DNA from: Eleusine coracana subsp. coracana | Taxonomy: Eukaryota; Streptophyta; Magnoliopsida; Poales; Poaceae | Reading direction: 5' to 3' | Length of the DNA: 64,000 nucleotides | Assembly (NCBI GenBank): GCA_032690845.1 | Contig: CM064429.1 | Location: 14,044,569-14,108,568, forward strand | Part shown: in pieces, positions 9,740 to 21,657 of the stretch | Numbering within the stretch: the first letter of the stretch is position 1 | Layout of the letters: the number at the start of each line of letters is the position of its first letter | Position numbers and translations under genes: made by a program | Notes under the pieces: generated by a model | Told to the model about the DNA's origin: nothing | Database searches by the model: none | Seen by the model: only the letters and a program-made list of their open reading frames with translations

Positions 9740-11404
9740 TGTTGGCACTTCCCAAGTGCCCCTTTTATATGTGAATATTACCCCAATTAGAGCATAATTG
9801 ATACTAATTTAGGCCATTTACCTGTGATATTGCCTATATATTTGTATATGCGTTATTTTGGAGCTTTATCGCAGAAACAGGTAAAATTGGTGATTAATGC
9901 GATGATGGAGAAGACAGGAGTCCAGAACCGACGAAAAGCACTGAAGAAGCCCAGTGCGCCGATCAGTGCAGCCCATGAGCCGATCGGCGCAAGGGTGACT
10001 TGACCTACAGAAGTGACCGAGGCCCATTCCACATGTTTATGGAAGTTTATCCGCGCAAGACACTTGAAGATATTTGTCTAAGAAGAATTATGGAACTTCA
10101 AGAAGATTTATGGAACTCCAAGATCTTAACGTGCAGTACAAGACTTTATCTCAAAGGAAAAGGCCCACATGGCAGCTGTGGAAGACAAAGGAACTGACTC
10201 GGGGAAGAAATAAGAGAAGACACGGCTTGCGCCAATTGGCGCAATCCTGCGCCGATCGGCGCAACCGCCTTATTTGCTAGAAACCGAGTCCTTTACGAGT
10301 AGAACCCCTATAAATACTTGTAAACCCTCGTCGCAGAAGGGGAGGCGATAGGGGGACACCAGATCCGTGAGTTAGAGCCACCGAGGCTTGCCCCGTTCGA
10401 ATAGATCTCTAGTTGAGTTTCAAGAACCATTAGAGTCAAGAGTTGATCCGTCAAGGTAGGCCATCTCGACGGGGATGAATCTTACTCTATGTATCTCAAG
10501 GATGATTGAATATGTTGATGATGGTTTTGGTGATTTGTCTATCTTGATTCTATAATCATGCATGTGCTTATTCCAATTGCTTAGTTCTAGGCTAACTAAG
10601 TAGATATTGTCTTAATCGTGGTGATTAGGATAGTATTCGGACATTGTATTGATTATGGTTGCTTGATGATGCCAGTAGTGTGGTTTAGCGGTGACAGCAC
10701 TAAGCCTGCGTAGCACTATTGGATAGTTGAGTAGGGTAAGATACTCGCGCGATTAAGGGTTTCCTCTCGGCAGTGATAAATCGAGAGCCGCTCGGAAAGC
10801 AGGGTGGTCTTACTCATTATAGGTTTTCATTGATCTTTGTAATTACCCATTATGATGCTATTCAATTAGACTTTCTGGTTACGATCTCACTAGTAGATAT
10901 CTGGCTACTCACATACCGGCATAGGTTTACAAGATCTGGAACACTTTGGCTTAGATTCACTGGTGTGCCGATCGGCTCAATTCCTGCGCCGATCGGCGCA
11001 ACAACTCCGACTAAGATTCACCAGTATGCCAATCGGCTCAACCCCTGCGCCGATCGGCACCACCACAGATTCACCAGCGTGCCGATCGGCTTAACTCCTG
11101 CGCCGATCGGCGCAATAACTTTGGCATAGTTTCACCAGCGTGCTGATCGGCTCAATCCCCGCACCGATCGGCGCAACGATAGATTTACTGCCTGGCGCAC
11201 CTTTGCGCTGGCCAGTCTCCCCCTCATGCAACATGACCTTGACAGTAGCCTTGACTAGATCTTTTGCTGTTAACTTTGTTTAATAAATCCCTAAGGTCCT
11301 AGTCGATTCGATAAACCTTGGAATACTCAATTCAAGGGAAAAAGTGCTACAATCGTACACCGTCCTCTTGCGGTATATAAGTGGGTGCGTAGATACGACC
11401 AACA
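9740..11404 (+). repeat. Element C 5' LTR
   Basis: The LTR is 1665 bp, bounded on both sides by ATCCA, so locally it looks like a solo LTR. It carries many copies of the palindrome GCCGATCGGC, mostly as CGCCGATCGGCGC, with a dense cluster at 10965-11175. It holds ~125 bp near 10150-10275 that are absent from the 3' LTR, while the 3' LTR holds an extra short tandem repeat. Confidence 0.85.
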
Positions 11405-11743
11405 ATCCACATCAAACTCCTCTTGCTCTTCCTCTTCCTCATCATTCTCCTTTGAGCTACTTGCTGCTCCTTCTATACCTGAGCCACCAGCTACTATCAT
11501 AGGAGCAGCCCTAGGAGAACCACTAGGAGGGATATAGGTCTCAACATCCACATCATCATCATCAGAGGACTCATCTTCCTGCACTAGATTTGTAGGAGCG
11601 TCATCAATGGTCATAGTAGCTCTGGGCAACCTTCTGATAGTTTGCTTCCGTCTTTGATAGACAGTGTCAAATTGTGATCCTTGCCCCGCATCATACCTTG
11701 CTTTCACATTCCTCTCCCTTTCCTCATCTGACATGCTGTCCAT
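11405..11743 (-). pseudogene. Duplicate of D protein N-terminal segment
   Basis: ATG at 11743. About 113 codons match 20638-20300 with few substitutions, including the acidic SSDDDDVDVE and DEEEEEQEEFDVD runs. After the ATCCA junction the frame reads into the C LTR and stops at 11327. Because it was copied with its flank, it has no link to the rest of the D frame and is a dead fragment. Confidence 0.78.
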
Positions 11744-13054
11744 GTGATAGATTTGAATGAACAAGGTCTTTAGTATACAACTGAGTATGAGAAGAAAGGG
11801 TTTGGATAACAATTAAAGGTAATAGAATGAAAATGGGTGTTCTCTGGAAAAACCGGTGCCTCCGGTTTGCCGAACCGGTGCCTCCGATTTTCATAAAAAA
11901 AACCTATGCTCATAATCTTATCTACAATTGTTCTTGGTAAGGATTAGGCATGAATAATAGTTGGAAACTAGGATATGACATGAAGGATTTAACAAATCGA
12001 TCAAATACGTGGCACAGGGTTTTTCTACCAAAACCGGAGCAACCGGTTTACCAAACCGGTGCCACCAGTTTTCGCAGGCTAACCATAGGCCAGTAACTGA
12101 TCGATCTGTCCAAGTGTTTGGGGGCAGGGGCCATCTATGGGCTCTTGGGAAGTCTAGGAGGCAATGTACTACAAGGGAACTTGAATCTATCGAAGGTACT
12201 AAGAGATGAAAAAATGAAGTCAATGGTACCTTTGGAGAAGGGGAACTCAAATCCGGAGGAAGAATCGGAGACTCCGATCTTGGGGCACCAAGAACCACCC
12301 AAGAATCGAGGAATCTCATGGTGAGACCTTGAAATCGCCAAAGAAGAGGAGAGGGAGCTGCAACATGGTCGTTTTGGGAGAAGAACAAATGAGGGTGAAG
12401 GGGTAACTTTTGGGCTCGGGCTGGTTAAATCGACAAAACCGGTGCCACCGATTTCCCAAACTGGTGCCTCCGGTTTTGTCAGGATCTGAACAAAACCAGA
12501 TTGAGAGGAGATTTTCAAGGGACATTGCTTCCCAGCCTTGAGTTCTTTGCATTTTCCTTTGTAGATCAAATCCTTGAGATTTATGATGATGAGTGTGAAA
12601 TTGACCAAGATTAGATTTTGCTGAAATTTTGGACAAGGGAGAGACGGTTTTACTAATTGTGGTTAGCCAACAAACAATCAAAGTGAACAATAACCACAAG
12701 TAGCTAGACATGATCACAAAGATCAAGAGACAACTATTTTAGAAATTCACTTGGGACAAGACATTATATATATATGTCCACATATATTTCTTGAATCCGA
12801 ATCCACATAGCTTGAACATTCTCCAACTTGTATATCTTGTCGAAGACATCCCTACTCAGTGCATCGAATAAGGCTTTGGTAGCTTGGGCTTGTAGATGTA
12901 GGCATTTTTCTTGTGCTTGCATGGTAGATTTCCTGTCAATGTTATGAGAAAAACCTACATCCACAACTCACCAAATTTTAGGACTCATCTCCCAAAAATA
13001 TGATATCATCATAATATGGTGCCACCAAAATATGGTGCCTCGTATGAAGGTTGT
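11405..13054. repeat. Copy of D flank DNA inserted between C 5' LTR and C gag
   Basis: From ATCCA at 11405 this stretch matches 20300-21948, the DNA that flanks the C 3' LTR on the right and belongs to D. The match stops abruptly at TTGT (13054 and 21948). On the left copy it continues into C gag coding DNA; on the right copy it continues without a break into the D leader and primer site. The right copy is therefore the original and this one is a duplicate. It includes a copy of the D ORF start (11743-11405, minus) and of the Copia gag fragment (12964-12764). Confidence 0.82.
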
Positions 13055-14259
13055 TCCAAGGTCAAGAGAAGATTAACAAGGACAATCAAGCTAGATTCAA
13101 GGATATTGATCATGTCCTTGAGAGAGTTAATGACAAGGTGATAGAAATTGGGAGCCCCAACGAGCAGATTTTGAAGCATACCAAGATTATGGAGCAACAG
13201 ATGGAACAGCTATCGCAAGCCATTCAAGGCAATAAGGAGGCTATTCCTGGCAATACGATGTCTGCAGAACAGTTGAAGGCAATAGCTACGTGATCAGGAA
13301 AACAAACAGAAGATCCAGAACACTCTACGGGAGCAAAGAAGCCCTGCGCTGATCAGCGCACACCCGGCGCCGATTGGCGCGACGACCCTGTCGGAGCCGA
13401 TCAGCTCCCTGAAAGCGCCGATTGGCGGAAGGAGGATGATGACCTCTCTGGTCTGAAAATGGGCGTGGAGACAGAAGAGCATGGCCCTGCCACGTTTCTA
13501 GATACTCAACTACTGACGAAGACACAAACAGCGTGACAACACGATGAGCAGTTTGCAAGATTCATCGATATTATGAAGAAGCTTTACATCAATGTCCCTT
13601 TTGTTGACGCTATCTAAGTTCCCACCTATGCCAAGTACATTAAGGACATGATGCAAAACAAGAAGTCTCTAGTTTCTGAGGATGTTGTGAAGGTCACTAA
13701 GGAACTAACGGTGGCAATCAATGATGTTGCACTGGAGAAGAAACCCGACCCTGGATCACCAAGCATCAAATGCATGATTGGAACAAGGTTGTTTGATAGG
13801 TGCTTGTGCGATCTTGGAGCAAGAATAAGTGTTATGCCCCATCATATATTCACAGATCTCAATTTGCCTGAATTAGAGCCTACGGGTATGTGTTTGGAGT
13901 TAGCCGATCAATCGGTACGCTTCCCTGATGGAATTGCTGAGGATGTGCCTGTTCAAATTGGAGATCACATCGTCCCTATTGATTTTATTGTGCTTGATAT
14001 GGATAAAAGGACGAGGACCCCGTTGATCTTAGGCAGACCCTTCTTGAGGACAGCAAAGGCAAGTATTGATGTTGGGAGTGGTAAGATAAGCTTCGATATA
14101 AGTGGGACTCCCTACTCTTTCAGGTTTTGCCCAAAGGGAGAAGAGTGCCGTGATATTGATGAAGTGAAGAGATACAAGACACCGTGGCATAGAGGCGTCG
14201 AAAGTAATTGGAGGGGATGTATGGATAGGTCGTCCAAGCTATATGAACCGTGGAGATAA
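13055..14259 (+). pseudogene. Element C gag C-terminus and protease
   Basis: One frame covers the segment, with three stops: TGA 13291-13293, TGA 13534-13536 and TAA 13615-13617. The first part is a coiled-coil-like gag tail rich in Q, E and K. The palindrome CGCCGATCGGCG-type text occurs within the coding part near 13345-13430. The segment ARFIDIMKKLYINVPF and the following residues are typical of Athila/Tat gag-pol junctions. The protease has DLGARISVMP, where the family usually has DLGAS, and ends with LILGRPFLRTAKASID. The gag N-terminus is missing at the junction with the copied D DNA. After the protease the frame ends at 14259 with no RT. Confidence 0.78.
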
Positions 14260-15393
14260 GATAACCTTGTAGTGTCGCGGCCTCACATCCCGCACCGCGA
14301 CACTAAGGATTCATTGTTTGCGGAGAGGTCGAGCTCTTTGACCTTTAAATAACTAGAGCGCTCTTGGGAGGCAACCCAATGATCGGGGGATTTAGAAGTT
14401 ATTTAGTGCTTATGGGAGGGTAACCCATTTCATTGAGTTAATTAGTGCTGGCCGGGAGGGCAACCCGGTGTTTTTAAAATTTGCTTGCTTGTGATAAAAA
14501 TAATCTCCCGAATAAAATTAAAAAAATAGAAAAGTGTGTGCTTAATTCTTGTGTGCTCTTGCGTTGTCTATTTATTCGTGCAAAACTGTGTATATACATA
14601 CTGTAGACTAACAATGCAGGAATAAAAAAAAAGACCAAAAATAGGAAGGAACATAGCTTGCACCGAGCGGCGCAGTATTGCCCAAGTCAGGACAAAAGGC
14701 CGACGATGCCCAGAATTGAAGGAGTGCTAAACCAGCATAATAATTTTCAGAGACAGAGCTATTTTCAAGGATGAAGATAACATCTAGCGAAGAAGCGAGG
14801 GGTCAGAAGCAAAAATGGACATCGCGCCGATCGGCGCGAGTCAGCGTCGATCGGCGCATTCACCAGATGAGCCCCGACACGTATGCCAATACTACAGGAA
14901 CATTGGAGAAGTGGAAATTAGGTGAAAGAGATGAATATAAGGCATCAGAATCAGCGCCGGACCTAAAGACGAGGTGCAAGGGACTTGCGCCGTTCGGCGC
15001 CCTACTACGCCGATCGGCGTGGGTACCCATGATGTTCGCAAATGGGTGAGAAAGGCGGCAGTCATCGATTTTGAGGAACAAGTATGATTATTATGCAGGT
15101 GTGCAGTGCAGAGGAGACACGGAATTGACCAAAAGCTAAAAAGGAGATGGCGCGCCGATCGGCGCGGGCCCGCGCCGATCGGCGTCGCCAACAAGACATC
15201 AGGATTCCGTGCTGTTCCCGTGCCAACCAACATGATATGCCAGGAAGCGACATGAAGGAGGGGAATCAAGCATCAGAGTGGTCAGAGCATTCAAAACTTG
15301 AATTGTGCCGATCGGCGCAGTACCCGTGCCGATCGACGCACTCTCAAATTTTGAAACTTTATGGCGGTTTCTTCTCCTGGAAGTTTCCCACAC
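14260..15393 (+). other. Element C post-pol spacer, no gene
   Basis: This non-coding stretch starts with the sort of text found after integrase in Athila-like elements, including repeated 'gggaggcaaccc' phrases at 14360-14475. The whole of RT, RNase H and integrase is therefore deleted between the protease and this point. GCCGATCGGC palindromes recur at about 14825, 14845, 15010, 15155 and 15175. Confidence 0.55.
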
Positions 15394-15401
15394 TATAAAA
15401 G
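15394..15401 (+). promoter_or_regulatory. TATA box for the extra ORF of C
   Basis: TATAAAAG lies 95-102 bp before the ATG at 15496, with a C/T-rich leader between. This is a plausible internal RNA polymerase II promoter distinct from the LTR. F and J have comparable TATA boxes before their extra genes. Confidence 0.5.
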
Positions 15402-15495
15402 GGAGGCCAGGCACCCCCATTCGGCGCACCATCTCGGTAATCTCTCCACCTTCCCCACGACCCAGGATCTCACACACGTTCCGCATTCCTCGCAG

Positions 15496-16700
15496 ATGGA
15501 TCGCCTCCGCTCCTCTGTCGGCAAGTTGGGCAAGAGGCTGCGTCGGGGGAGCAGTTCCGACAGCAGCAGCAGCGAGTCGAGCGGTAACTCCTCGGCGAGG
15601 GGTGGCTCTGACGCTCGTGATAACATGTCGGTGGGTGGTGCATCCATCGGCTCGGCGGCAGCGACATACGAGGTCCGCGCCCGCCACTCCGTCTCCGGCG
15701 CGTCCCTTCCAACAGGGCGTGCTACGAGGAGCCAAACGGCGGCAAGCCGTGGGGTTCCCACATCATCACCGCCGTCGGCATTCATGCCGCGCACGATGGA
15801 GGAGGGCTTCACCCTCCTGAGCGCGGAGGAACAGCAGCAATACCTCACGGTGAGGGAAAGGTTCGTCGCCAACTTCGACTTGGACGAGACCTTCCTCACC
15901 TCGATCGGCATGTGGGAGGACTTAAGGAGGATGCTAGACAACCTCGGCTGGGTGGATTTCCACCCCCTCCTCACAGACTACAACCTCGACGTCGTCACCG
16001 AGGTTGCTTCTACGATGAGGTTTGGCACCGTCGAAGACGGTAGCGAGGCCTTCAACTTTCGCGTCCGCGACATCAGCCACACGGTGACCATGGAGGCGGC
16101 GGCTCAAGCCTTCGGCTTCAACGCCGACACCGACGTCGCCGGCATCTTGGGACGCGGGGAGTTGGACTCCTTTTAGAGGCGGCTCTCGTTCATAGAGGAG
16201 ATGAAGCGTGGAAACATCTGCATCCCGACCATTCAAGTCTTCCATCGGTGGTTGGCGGCGCGCATAGGCGACAAGGTCAACTCCAGCAGTGTCACCGTTG
16301 CGGACTTGCGGTGGCTCTTCAACGCCATCGTGAGTTCGTCTCATTGCAATCCCATGTCGATGATGGTGCGGGGTTGGCTCGACAAAGGGGCAAGGCAAGC
16401 AAGAAGTTGGCCTTCGGGGCCTATCTTCAATGCCTAGGAGCCCTCGTCTGCGACAGCGACGGACCGGGAGGGCGCGATGACAAGTGGGAGTGCGCGACGA
16501 AGATCGGCGAGAATATGTCTCGTGGCAATATTGTCACGGTAAGTGTTCGCGCCGGCTTCCATGTCGGCGGCACCAACGTAAAGCTCCCGTGTTCGGAGCT
16601 AGGAGTTTTTCTCCCTCGCCAGCTGGAGGGAGGAAATTGGCTTGAGGAAGGTCTCTTGGAGGGGGGCCGAGTTCTCAAGGACCGCCGTGGGCGGGTTTGA
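15496..16700 (+). pseudogene. Element C extra ORF (transposon ORF1-like protein), broken
   Basis: ATG at 15496, about 100 bp after a TATA box. The N-terminus is basic and Ser-rich (about 100 residues, low complexity). It is followed by a globular part with FTLLSAEEQQQYLTVRERF and MRFGTVEDG-type text, similar in layout to the Athila ORF1 / plant transposon protein group; this assignment is tentative. A TAG at 16174-16176 interrupts the frame, which then continues in phase (RRLSFIEEMKRGNICIP) to about 16400. Beyond that a frameshift moves the coding sense to the next frame (KASKKLAFGAYLQCLGALVC). The position between the pol remnant and the 3' LTR is the usual place for such extra ORFs. Base composition is GC-rich compared with the surrounding DNA. 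Confidence 0.65.
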
Positions 16701-17226
16701 CAGCCGGACATATCTACAGCAGCCGACGGCGAGTGGGACTCCTGGGGGTCATGCCACGAGTACTAGCAGTACCAGTCAGGGTGGAGCGACGCAGCGGGCG
16801 GTTCACAGCCCTCCGCACCGATCGGCGCAGGCAACACGCCGATCGGCGCAGCCTACTGCAGCGCGGGCATTGACTACAAGTACCAAGGGCTTGTATCAGT
16901 GGTACCTCCTGTGCCCGGTGCAGGCTTTTTCGTGCCCATGCAGGGGTACCTCGATAACAACATGCACTACATCGAGCGCGTGGAGGAGGCCACGTCCCAA
17001 TAGAGGTACAACCACGATGGGATGGTGGAGTTCGAGTGACTCAAGGCACGGTGCTATGGCTTCGATCAGCCACCGACTCTACTTTCGGATGACTAGAGTG
17101 CCTAGGAGTTGGCACGTGTATCGGTTTCCCGGTTTGCGTTTTCTTTTATCTTTTGCAGTCTTTTTCTTTATTTACTTATGTGTGTGTGAGCGGGTTGGGA
17201 AACCATGTATCGGGTGTGTTTACTTT

Positions 17227-17319
17227 CATGCAAGTGTGTTAGTAGTAGTTTTATTTTCATGCAAGTGTGTTAGTAGTAGTTTTATTTTCATGCAAGTGTG
17301 TGCAAAAATCATCATCATG
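17227..17319 (+). repeat. 31-bp tandem repeat, about three copies
   Basis: CATGCAAGTG recurs at 17227, 17258 and 17289, an exact 31-bp spacing. The third copy is partial. It lies in the non-coding 3' part of C. Confidence 0.75.
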
Positions 17320-18644
17320 TATTCAAGTTGTGATCTTAATATAATGGTGGCGGTTATGCTCTATTAGGAGAATTGAATTATTTATTCTTTCTTGAAAAGT
17401 GTTGATGAAGATCAAATAGTGTTGAGCATTGAATAAAATTTCGAACTTACACTTAATGATTATTCGGCAAATATGTCTTATGTGGAGCAATTTTGAGTAC
17501 CCATGTGCTTCATTTGTGTTGTCCAGTTTGTAATGATCACTTAGTACCAATCTTTTCAAAAATAAATTTTCATGTTGTGAACTTTAGAATTTATTATTTT
17601 TCAAGATCCTTACCTACCAATGCCATAGTTTGAACAATACTCATGAACCTTTGATATGTAGATAAACATTAAATTGATGGTTGAGTTTGGTTAGGATTTA
17701 ATTCTTTTTGGTATGAACTTTATTAAGATGGCAATTCTTTGTGTATCTTTTTCTAGCCTTGAAATTACTCATGCAAAAATTCAATTCCGCTGGGTACACT
17801 ACCATAAACCCAAAACATCTTGTTGAGTATCATTTCTTGACCACATCCTATTTTTATGGCTATATTTAATTCTTGAATAAAAGTTGAAGCCAGACAAACC
17901 AAATACCAACAAATGTTGATAAATTTGGGTTGAGAGCCGATCGGTGCACCCTGAGCCGATCGGCGCAGCAGAGATGGTGTCTAAAAAAAAACTCTGCTGT
18001 TTGCTAGGGGACTAGCAAAATTTTAAGTGTGGCGGGATGGTATATGACATGCTTATTCTCGAAATTCAATATAGCCATGAATCATTCCAACCATGTGCAA
18101 TCTTCCAAGATCAAATTTTTGCTATGCACATGTCCACATATCCAAAGTCTGAGTCCTTTCTTAAATTTTTCTTTCTTAATTGCCATCTTGATAAGTTTCC
18201 ATAATTCCAACGAAGAATAATCTCCTAGCTTTACGATATATTATTAATTTATGTTTGCAATCCTTGAATTACCTCACCTAGCTACTCATATAAGCCTTAC
18301 ACTAATATTATTTGCTCATTATGATGTAGAATATAGGTTGAGTGATTTGAAAGATGAGTTGTTGCCTTGCATTATTTGGAAGATAGATTCTCTATGTTCA
18401 CAACAATCTTTTAAGTGATTCTCATGTGTGGAAAAGTTATAATTTATGAATTGGATATGATCTTTTGCTTTGGGGAGAACTTTAAGCTTATGCCCATATT
18501 TGATCTATTTTGCTGAATACCAATATGAAATACACCACAATAGAACAATGCTCAACATTTGCTGATTTAAGATATCTTTTATGATAGAAAGAGTATGTTT
18601 TTCGATTTTTCTTTCTTTTACTTTACTCGGGACGAGCAAAGGTT
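17320..18644 (+). other. Element C 3' untranslated region, no gene
   Basis: AT-rich non-coding DNA between the extra ORF and the purine tract. Two GCCGATCGG-type palindromes are at about 17937 and 17955. No domain, tRNA or convincing ORF is seen. Confidence 0.55.
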
Positions 18645-18659
18645 TAAGTGTGGGGGAAC
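18645..18659 (+). other. Polypurine tract of C
   Basis: GTGTGGGGGAAC directly precedes the 3' LTR at 18660. It is preceded by the phrase GACGAGCAAAGGTTTAAGTG, which is common before the 3' LTR of Athila/Tat-like elements. Confidence 0.7.
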
Positions 18660-20299
18660 TGTTGGCACTTCCCAAGTGCCCCTTTTATATGTGAATATTA
18701 CCCCAATTAGAGCATAATTGATACTAATTTAGGCCATTTACCTGTGATATTGCCTATATATTTGTATATGTGTCGTTTTGGAGCTTTATTGCAGAAACAG
18801 TTAAAATTGGTGATTAATGCGATGATGGAGAAGACAGGAGTCCAGAACCGATGAAAAGCACTGAAGAAGCCCAGTGCGCCGATCGGCGCAGCCCATGAGC
18901 CGATCGGCGCAAGGGTGTTTTGACCCATAGAAGTGACCGAGGCCCATTCCATATGTTTATGGAAGTTTATCTGTACAAGACACTTGAAGATAATTGTATA
19001 AGAAGAATTATGGAACTTCAAGAAGATTTATGGAACTCCAAGATCTTAACGTGCAGTACAAGACTTATTTGCTAGAAACCGAGTCCTTTATGAGTAGAAC
19101 CCCCTATAAATACTTGTAAACCCTCACCGCAGAAGGGGAGGCGACAGAGGGACACTAGATCCGTGAGTTAGAGCCACCGGGGCTTGCCCCGTTAGAATAG
19201 ATCTCTAGTTGAGGTTCAAGAACCATTGGAGTCAAGAGTTGATCCGTCAAGGTAGGCCATCTCGACGGGGATGAATCTTACTATATGTATCTCAAGGATG
19301 ATTGAATATGTTGATCATGGTTTTGGTGATTTGTCTATCTTGATTCTATAATCATGCATGTGCTTATTCCAATTGCTTAGTTCTTGGCTAAGTAAGTAGA
19401 TATTATCTTAATCATGGTGATTAGGATAGTATTCGGACATTGTGTTGATTATGGTTGCTTGATGATGCCAGTAGTGTGGTTTAGCGGTGACAGCACTAAG
19501 CCTGCGCAGCACTATTGGATAGTTGAGTAGGGTAAGATACTCGCGCGATTAAGGGTTTCCTCTCGGTAGCGATAAATCGGGAGCAGCTCGGAAAGCAGGG
19601 TGGTCTTACTCATTATAGGTTTTCATTGATCTTTGTAATTACCCACTAGTAGATATCTGGCTACGATCTCACTAGTAGATATCTGGCTACGATCTCACTA
19701 GTAGATATCACTAGTAGATATCTTTTAAACCTATGGCTACGATCTCTCGGTAGCGGTAAATTAGACTTTCTGGTTACGATCTCACTAGTAGATATCTGGC
19801 TACTCACCTACCGGCATAGGTTTACAAGATCTGGAACACTTTGGCTTAGATTCACTGGTGTGCCGATCGGCTCAACTCCTACGCCAATCGGCGCAACAAC
19901 TTCGATTTAGATTCACCAGTGTGCCGATCGGCTCAACCCCTGCACCAATTGGCACCACCACAGATTCACCAGCGTGTCGATCGGCTCAACTCCTGCGCCG
20001 ATCGGCACAACAACTTTGGCTTAGTTTCACCAGCGTGCCGATCGGCTCAATCACTGCGCCGATCGGCGCAATGACAGATTTACTGTCTGACGCACCTTTG
20101 CGCTGGCCAGTCTCCCCCTCATGCAACATGACCTTGACAGTAGCCTTGACTAGATCTTTTACTGTTAACTTTGTTTAATAAATCCCTAAGGTCCCAGTGG
20201 ATTCGATAAACCTTGGAATACTCAATTCAATGGAAAAAGTGCTACAATCGTACACCGTCTTCTTGCGGTATATAAGTGGGTGCGTAGATACGATCAACA
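18660..20299 (+). repeat. Element C 3' LTR
   Basis: A 1640-bp LTR beginning TGTTGGCAC and ending ATCAACA, followed by the duplication ATCCA. Relative to the 5' LTR it lacks ~125 bp near 19060 and gains a 26-bp tandem repeat at 19645-19800. Palindromes GCCGATCGGC cluster at 19860-20070. Confidence 0.87.
19645..19800 (+). repeat. 26-bp tandem repeat within C 3' LTR
   Basis: The unit ACTAGTAGATATCTGGCTAC followed by GATCTC is repeated about three times, then rearranged and present once more before 19800. The 5' LTR has a single unit at about 10888. It therefore expanded after insertion of C. Confidence 0.7.
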
Positions 20300-20638
20300 A
20301 TCCACATCGAACTCCTCCTGCTCTTCCTCTTCCTCATCATTCTCCTTTGAGCTACTTGCTGCTCCTGCTATACCTGAGCCACCAGCTACTATCATAGGAG
20401 CAGCCCTAGGAGAACCACTAGGAGGGATATAGGTCTCAACGTCCACATCGTCATCATCAGAGGACTCATCTACCTGCACTAGATTTGTAGGAGCGTCATC
20501 AATGGTCACAGTAGCTCTGGGCAACCTTCTGATAGTTTGCTTTCGTCTTTGATAGACAGTGTTAAATTGTGATCCTTGCCCCGCATCATACCTTGCTTTC
20601 ACATTCCTCTCCCTTTCCTCATCTGACATGTTGTCCAT
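20300..20638 (-). pseudogene. Element D protein, N-terminal segment
   Basis: The ATG at 20638 follows a non-coding stretch. About 113 codons encode a hydrophilic N-terminus with a basic patch (RRKQTIRRLPRA) and two strongly acidic runs (SSDDDDVDVE and DEEEEEQEEFDVD). At ATCCA the frame enters the C LTR. Skipping C, it continues in frame into 9739-9103 and 243-1, so this is the true start of the interrupted D protein. No stop is present in this piece. The function is unknown; the family is common as extra coding capacity in grass retroelements. Confidence 0.78.
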
Positions 20639-21657
20639 GTGATAGATTTGAATGAACAAGGTCTTTAGGATACAACTGAGTATGAAAAGAAAGGGTTTGG
20701 ATAACAATTAAAGGTAATAGAATGAAAATGGGTGTTCTCTGGAAAAACCGTTGCCTCCGGTTTGCCAAACCGGTGCCTCCGGTTTTCATAAAGAAAACCT
20801 ATGCTCATAATCTTATCTACAAATGTTCTTGGCAAGGATTAGGCATGAATAATACTTGGAAACTGGGATATGACATGAAGGATTTAACAAATCGATCAAA
20901 TACATGGCACAGGGTTTTTCTACCAAAACCGGAGCAACCGGTTTACCAAACCGGTGCCACCGGTTTTCACAGGCTAACCATAGGTCAGTAACTGATCGAT
21001 CTGTCCAAGTGTTTGGGGGCAGGGGCCATCTATAGGCTCTAAGGAAGTCTAGGAGGCAATGTGCTATAAGGGAACTTGAATCTACCGAAGGTACTAAGAG
21101 ATGAAAAAATGAAGTCAATGGTACCTTTGGAGAAGGGGAACTCAAATCCGGAGGAAGAATCAGAGACTCTGATCTTGGGGCACCAAGAACCACCCAAGAG
21201 CCGAGGAATCTCATGGTGAGACCTTGAAATCACCAAAGAAGAGGAGAGGGAGATGCAACATGGTCGTTTTGGGAGAAGAACAAATGAGGGTGAAGGGGTA
21301 ACTTTTGGGCTCGGGCTGGTTAAATCGACAAAACCGGTGCCACCGATTTCCCAAACTGGTGCCTCCGGTTTTGTCAGGATCTGAACAAACCAGATTGAGA
21401 GGAGATTTTCAAGGGACATTGCTTCCGAGCCTTGAGTTCTTTGCTTTTTCCTTTGTAGATCAAATCCTTGAGATTTATGATGATGAGTGTGAAATTGACC
21501 AAGATTAGATTTTGATGAAATTTTGGACTGGAGAGAGACAGTCTTACTAATTGTTGTTAGCCAACAAACAATCAAAGTGAACAGTAACCACAAGTAGCTA
21601 GACATGATCACAAAGATCAAGAGACAACTATTTTAGAAATTCACTTGGGACAAGACA
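20639..21657 (-). other. Element D non-coding interior with paired ACCGGT motifs
   Basis: I find no coding region here beyond short chance frames. Paired motifs of the form AAACCGGTNNCTCCGGTTT occur at about 20745-20790, 20925-20965 and 21325-21375. The same motif style recurs in the D LTR. Confidence 0.5.

Larger units (their letters stand above)
9740..20299 (+). mobile_element. Element C: pol-less Athila/Tat-like gypsy element
   Basis: The LTRs are 9740-11404 and 18660-20299, both starting TGTTGGCAC and ending CAACA. The left flank ATCCA (9735-9739) equals the right flank ATCCA (20300-20304). The interior holds the gag C-terminal part, a protease, then directly a post-pol region, an extra ORF, and a purine-rich end before the 3' LTR. 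RT, RNase H and integrase are missing. The primer site and gag N-terminus are also missing, because the left end was rebuilt with D flank DNA (11405-13054). It cannot be autonomous and probably cannot be mobilised in its present form. Confidence 0.87.

Noticed and set aside
9740..11404. A solo LTR with ATCCA on both sides
   Set aside because: The second ATCCA is part of a copied D flank; the complete element with 3' LTR and true TSD at 20300-20304 explains it.
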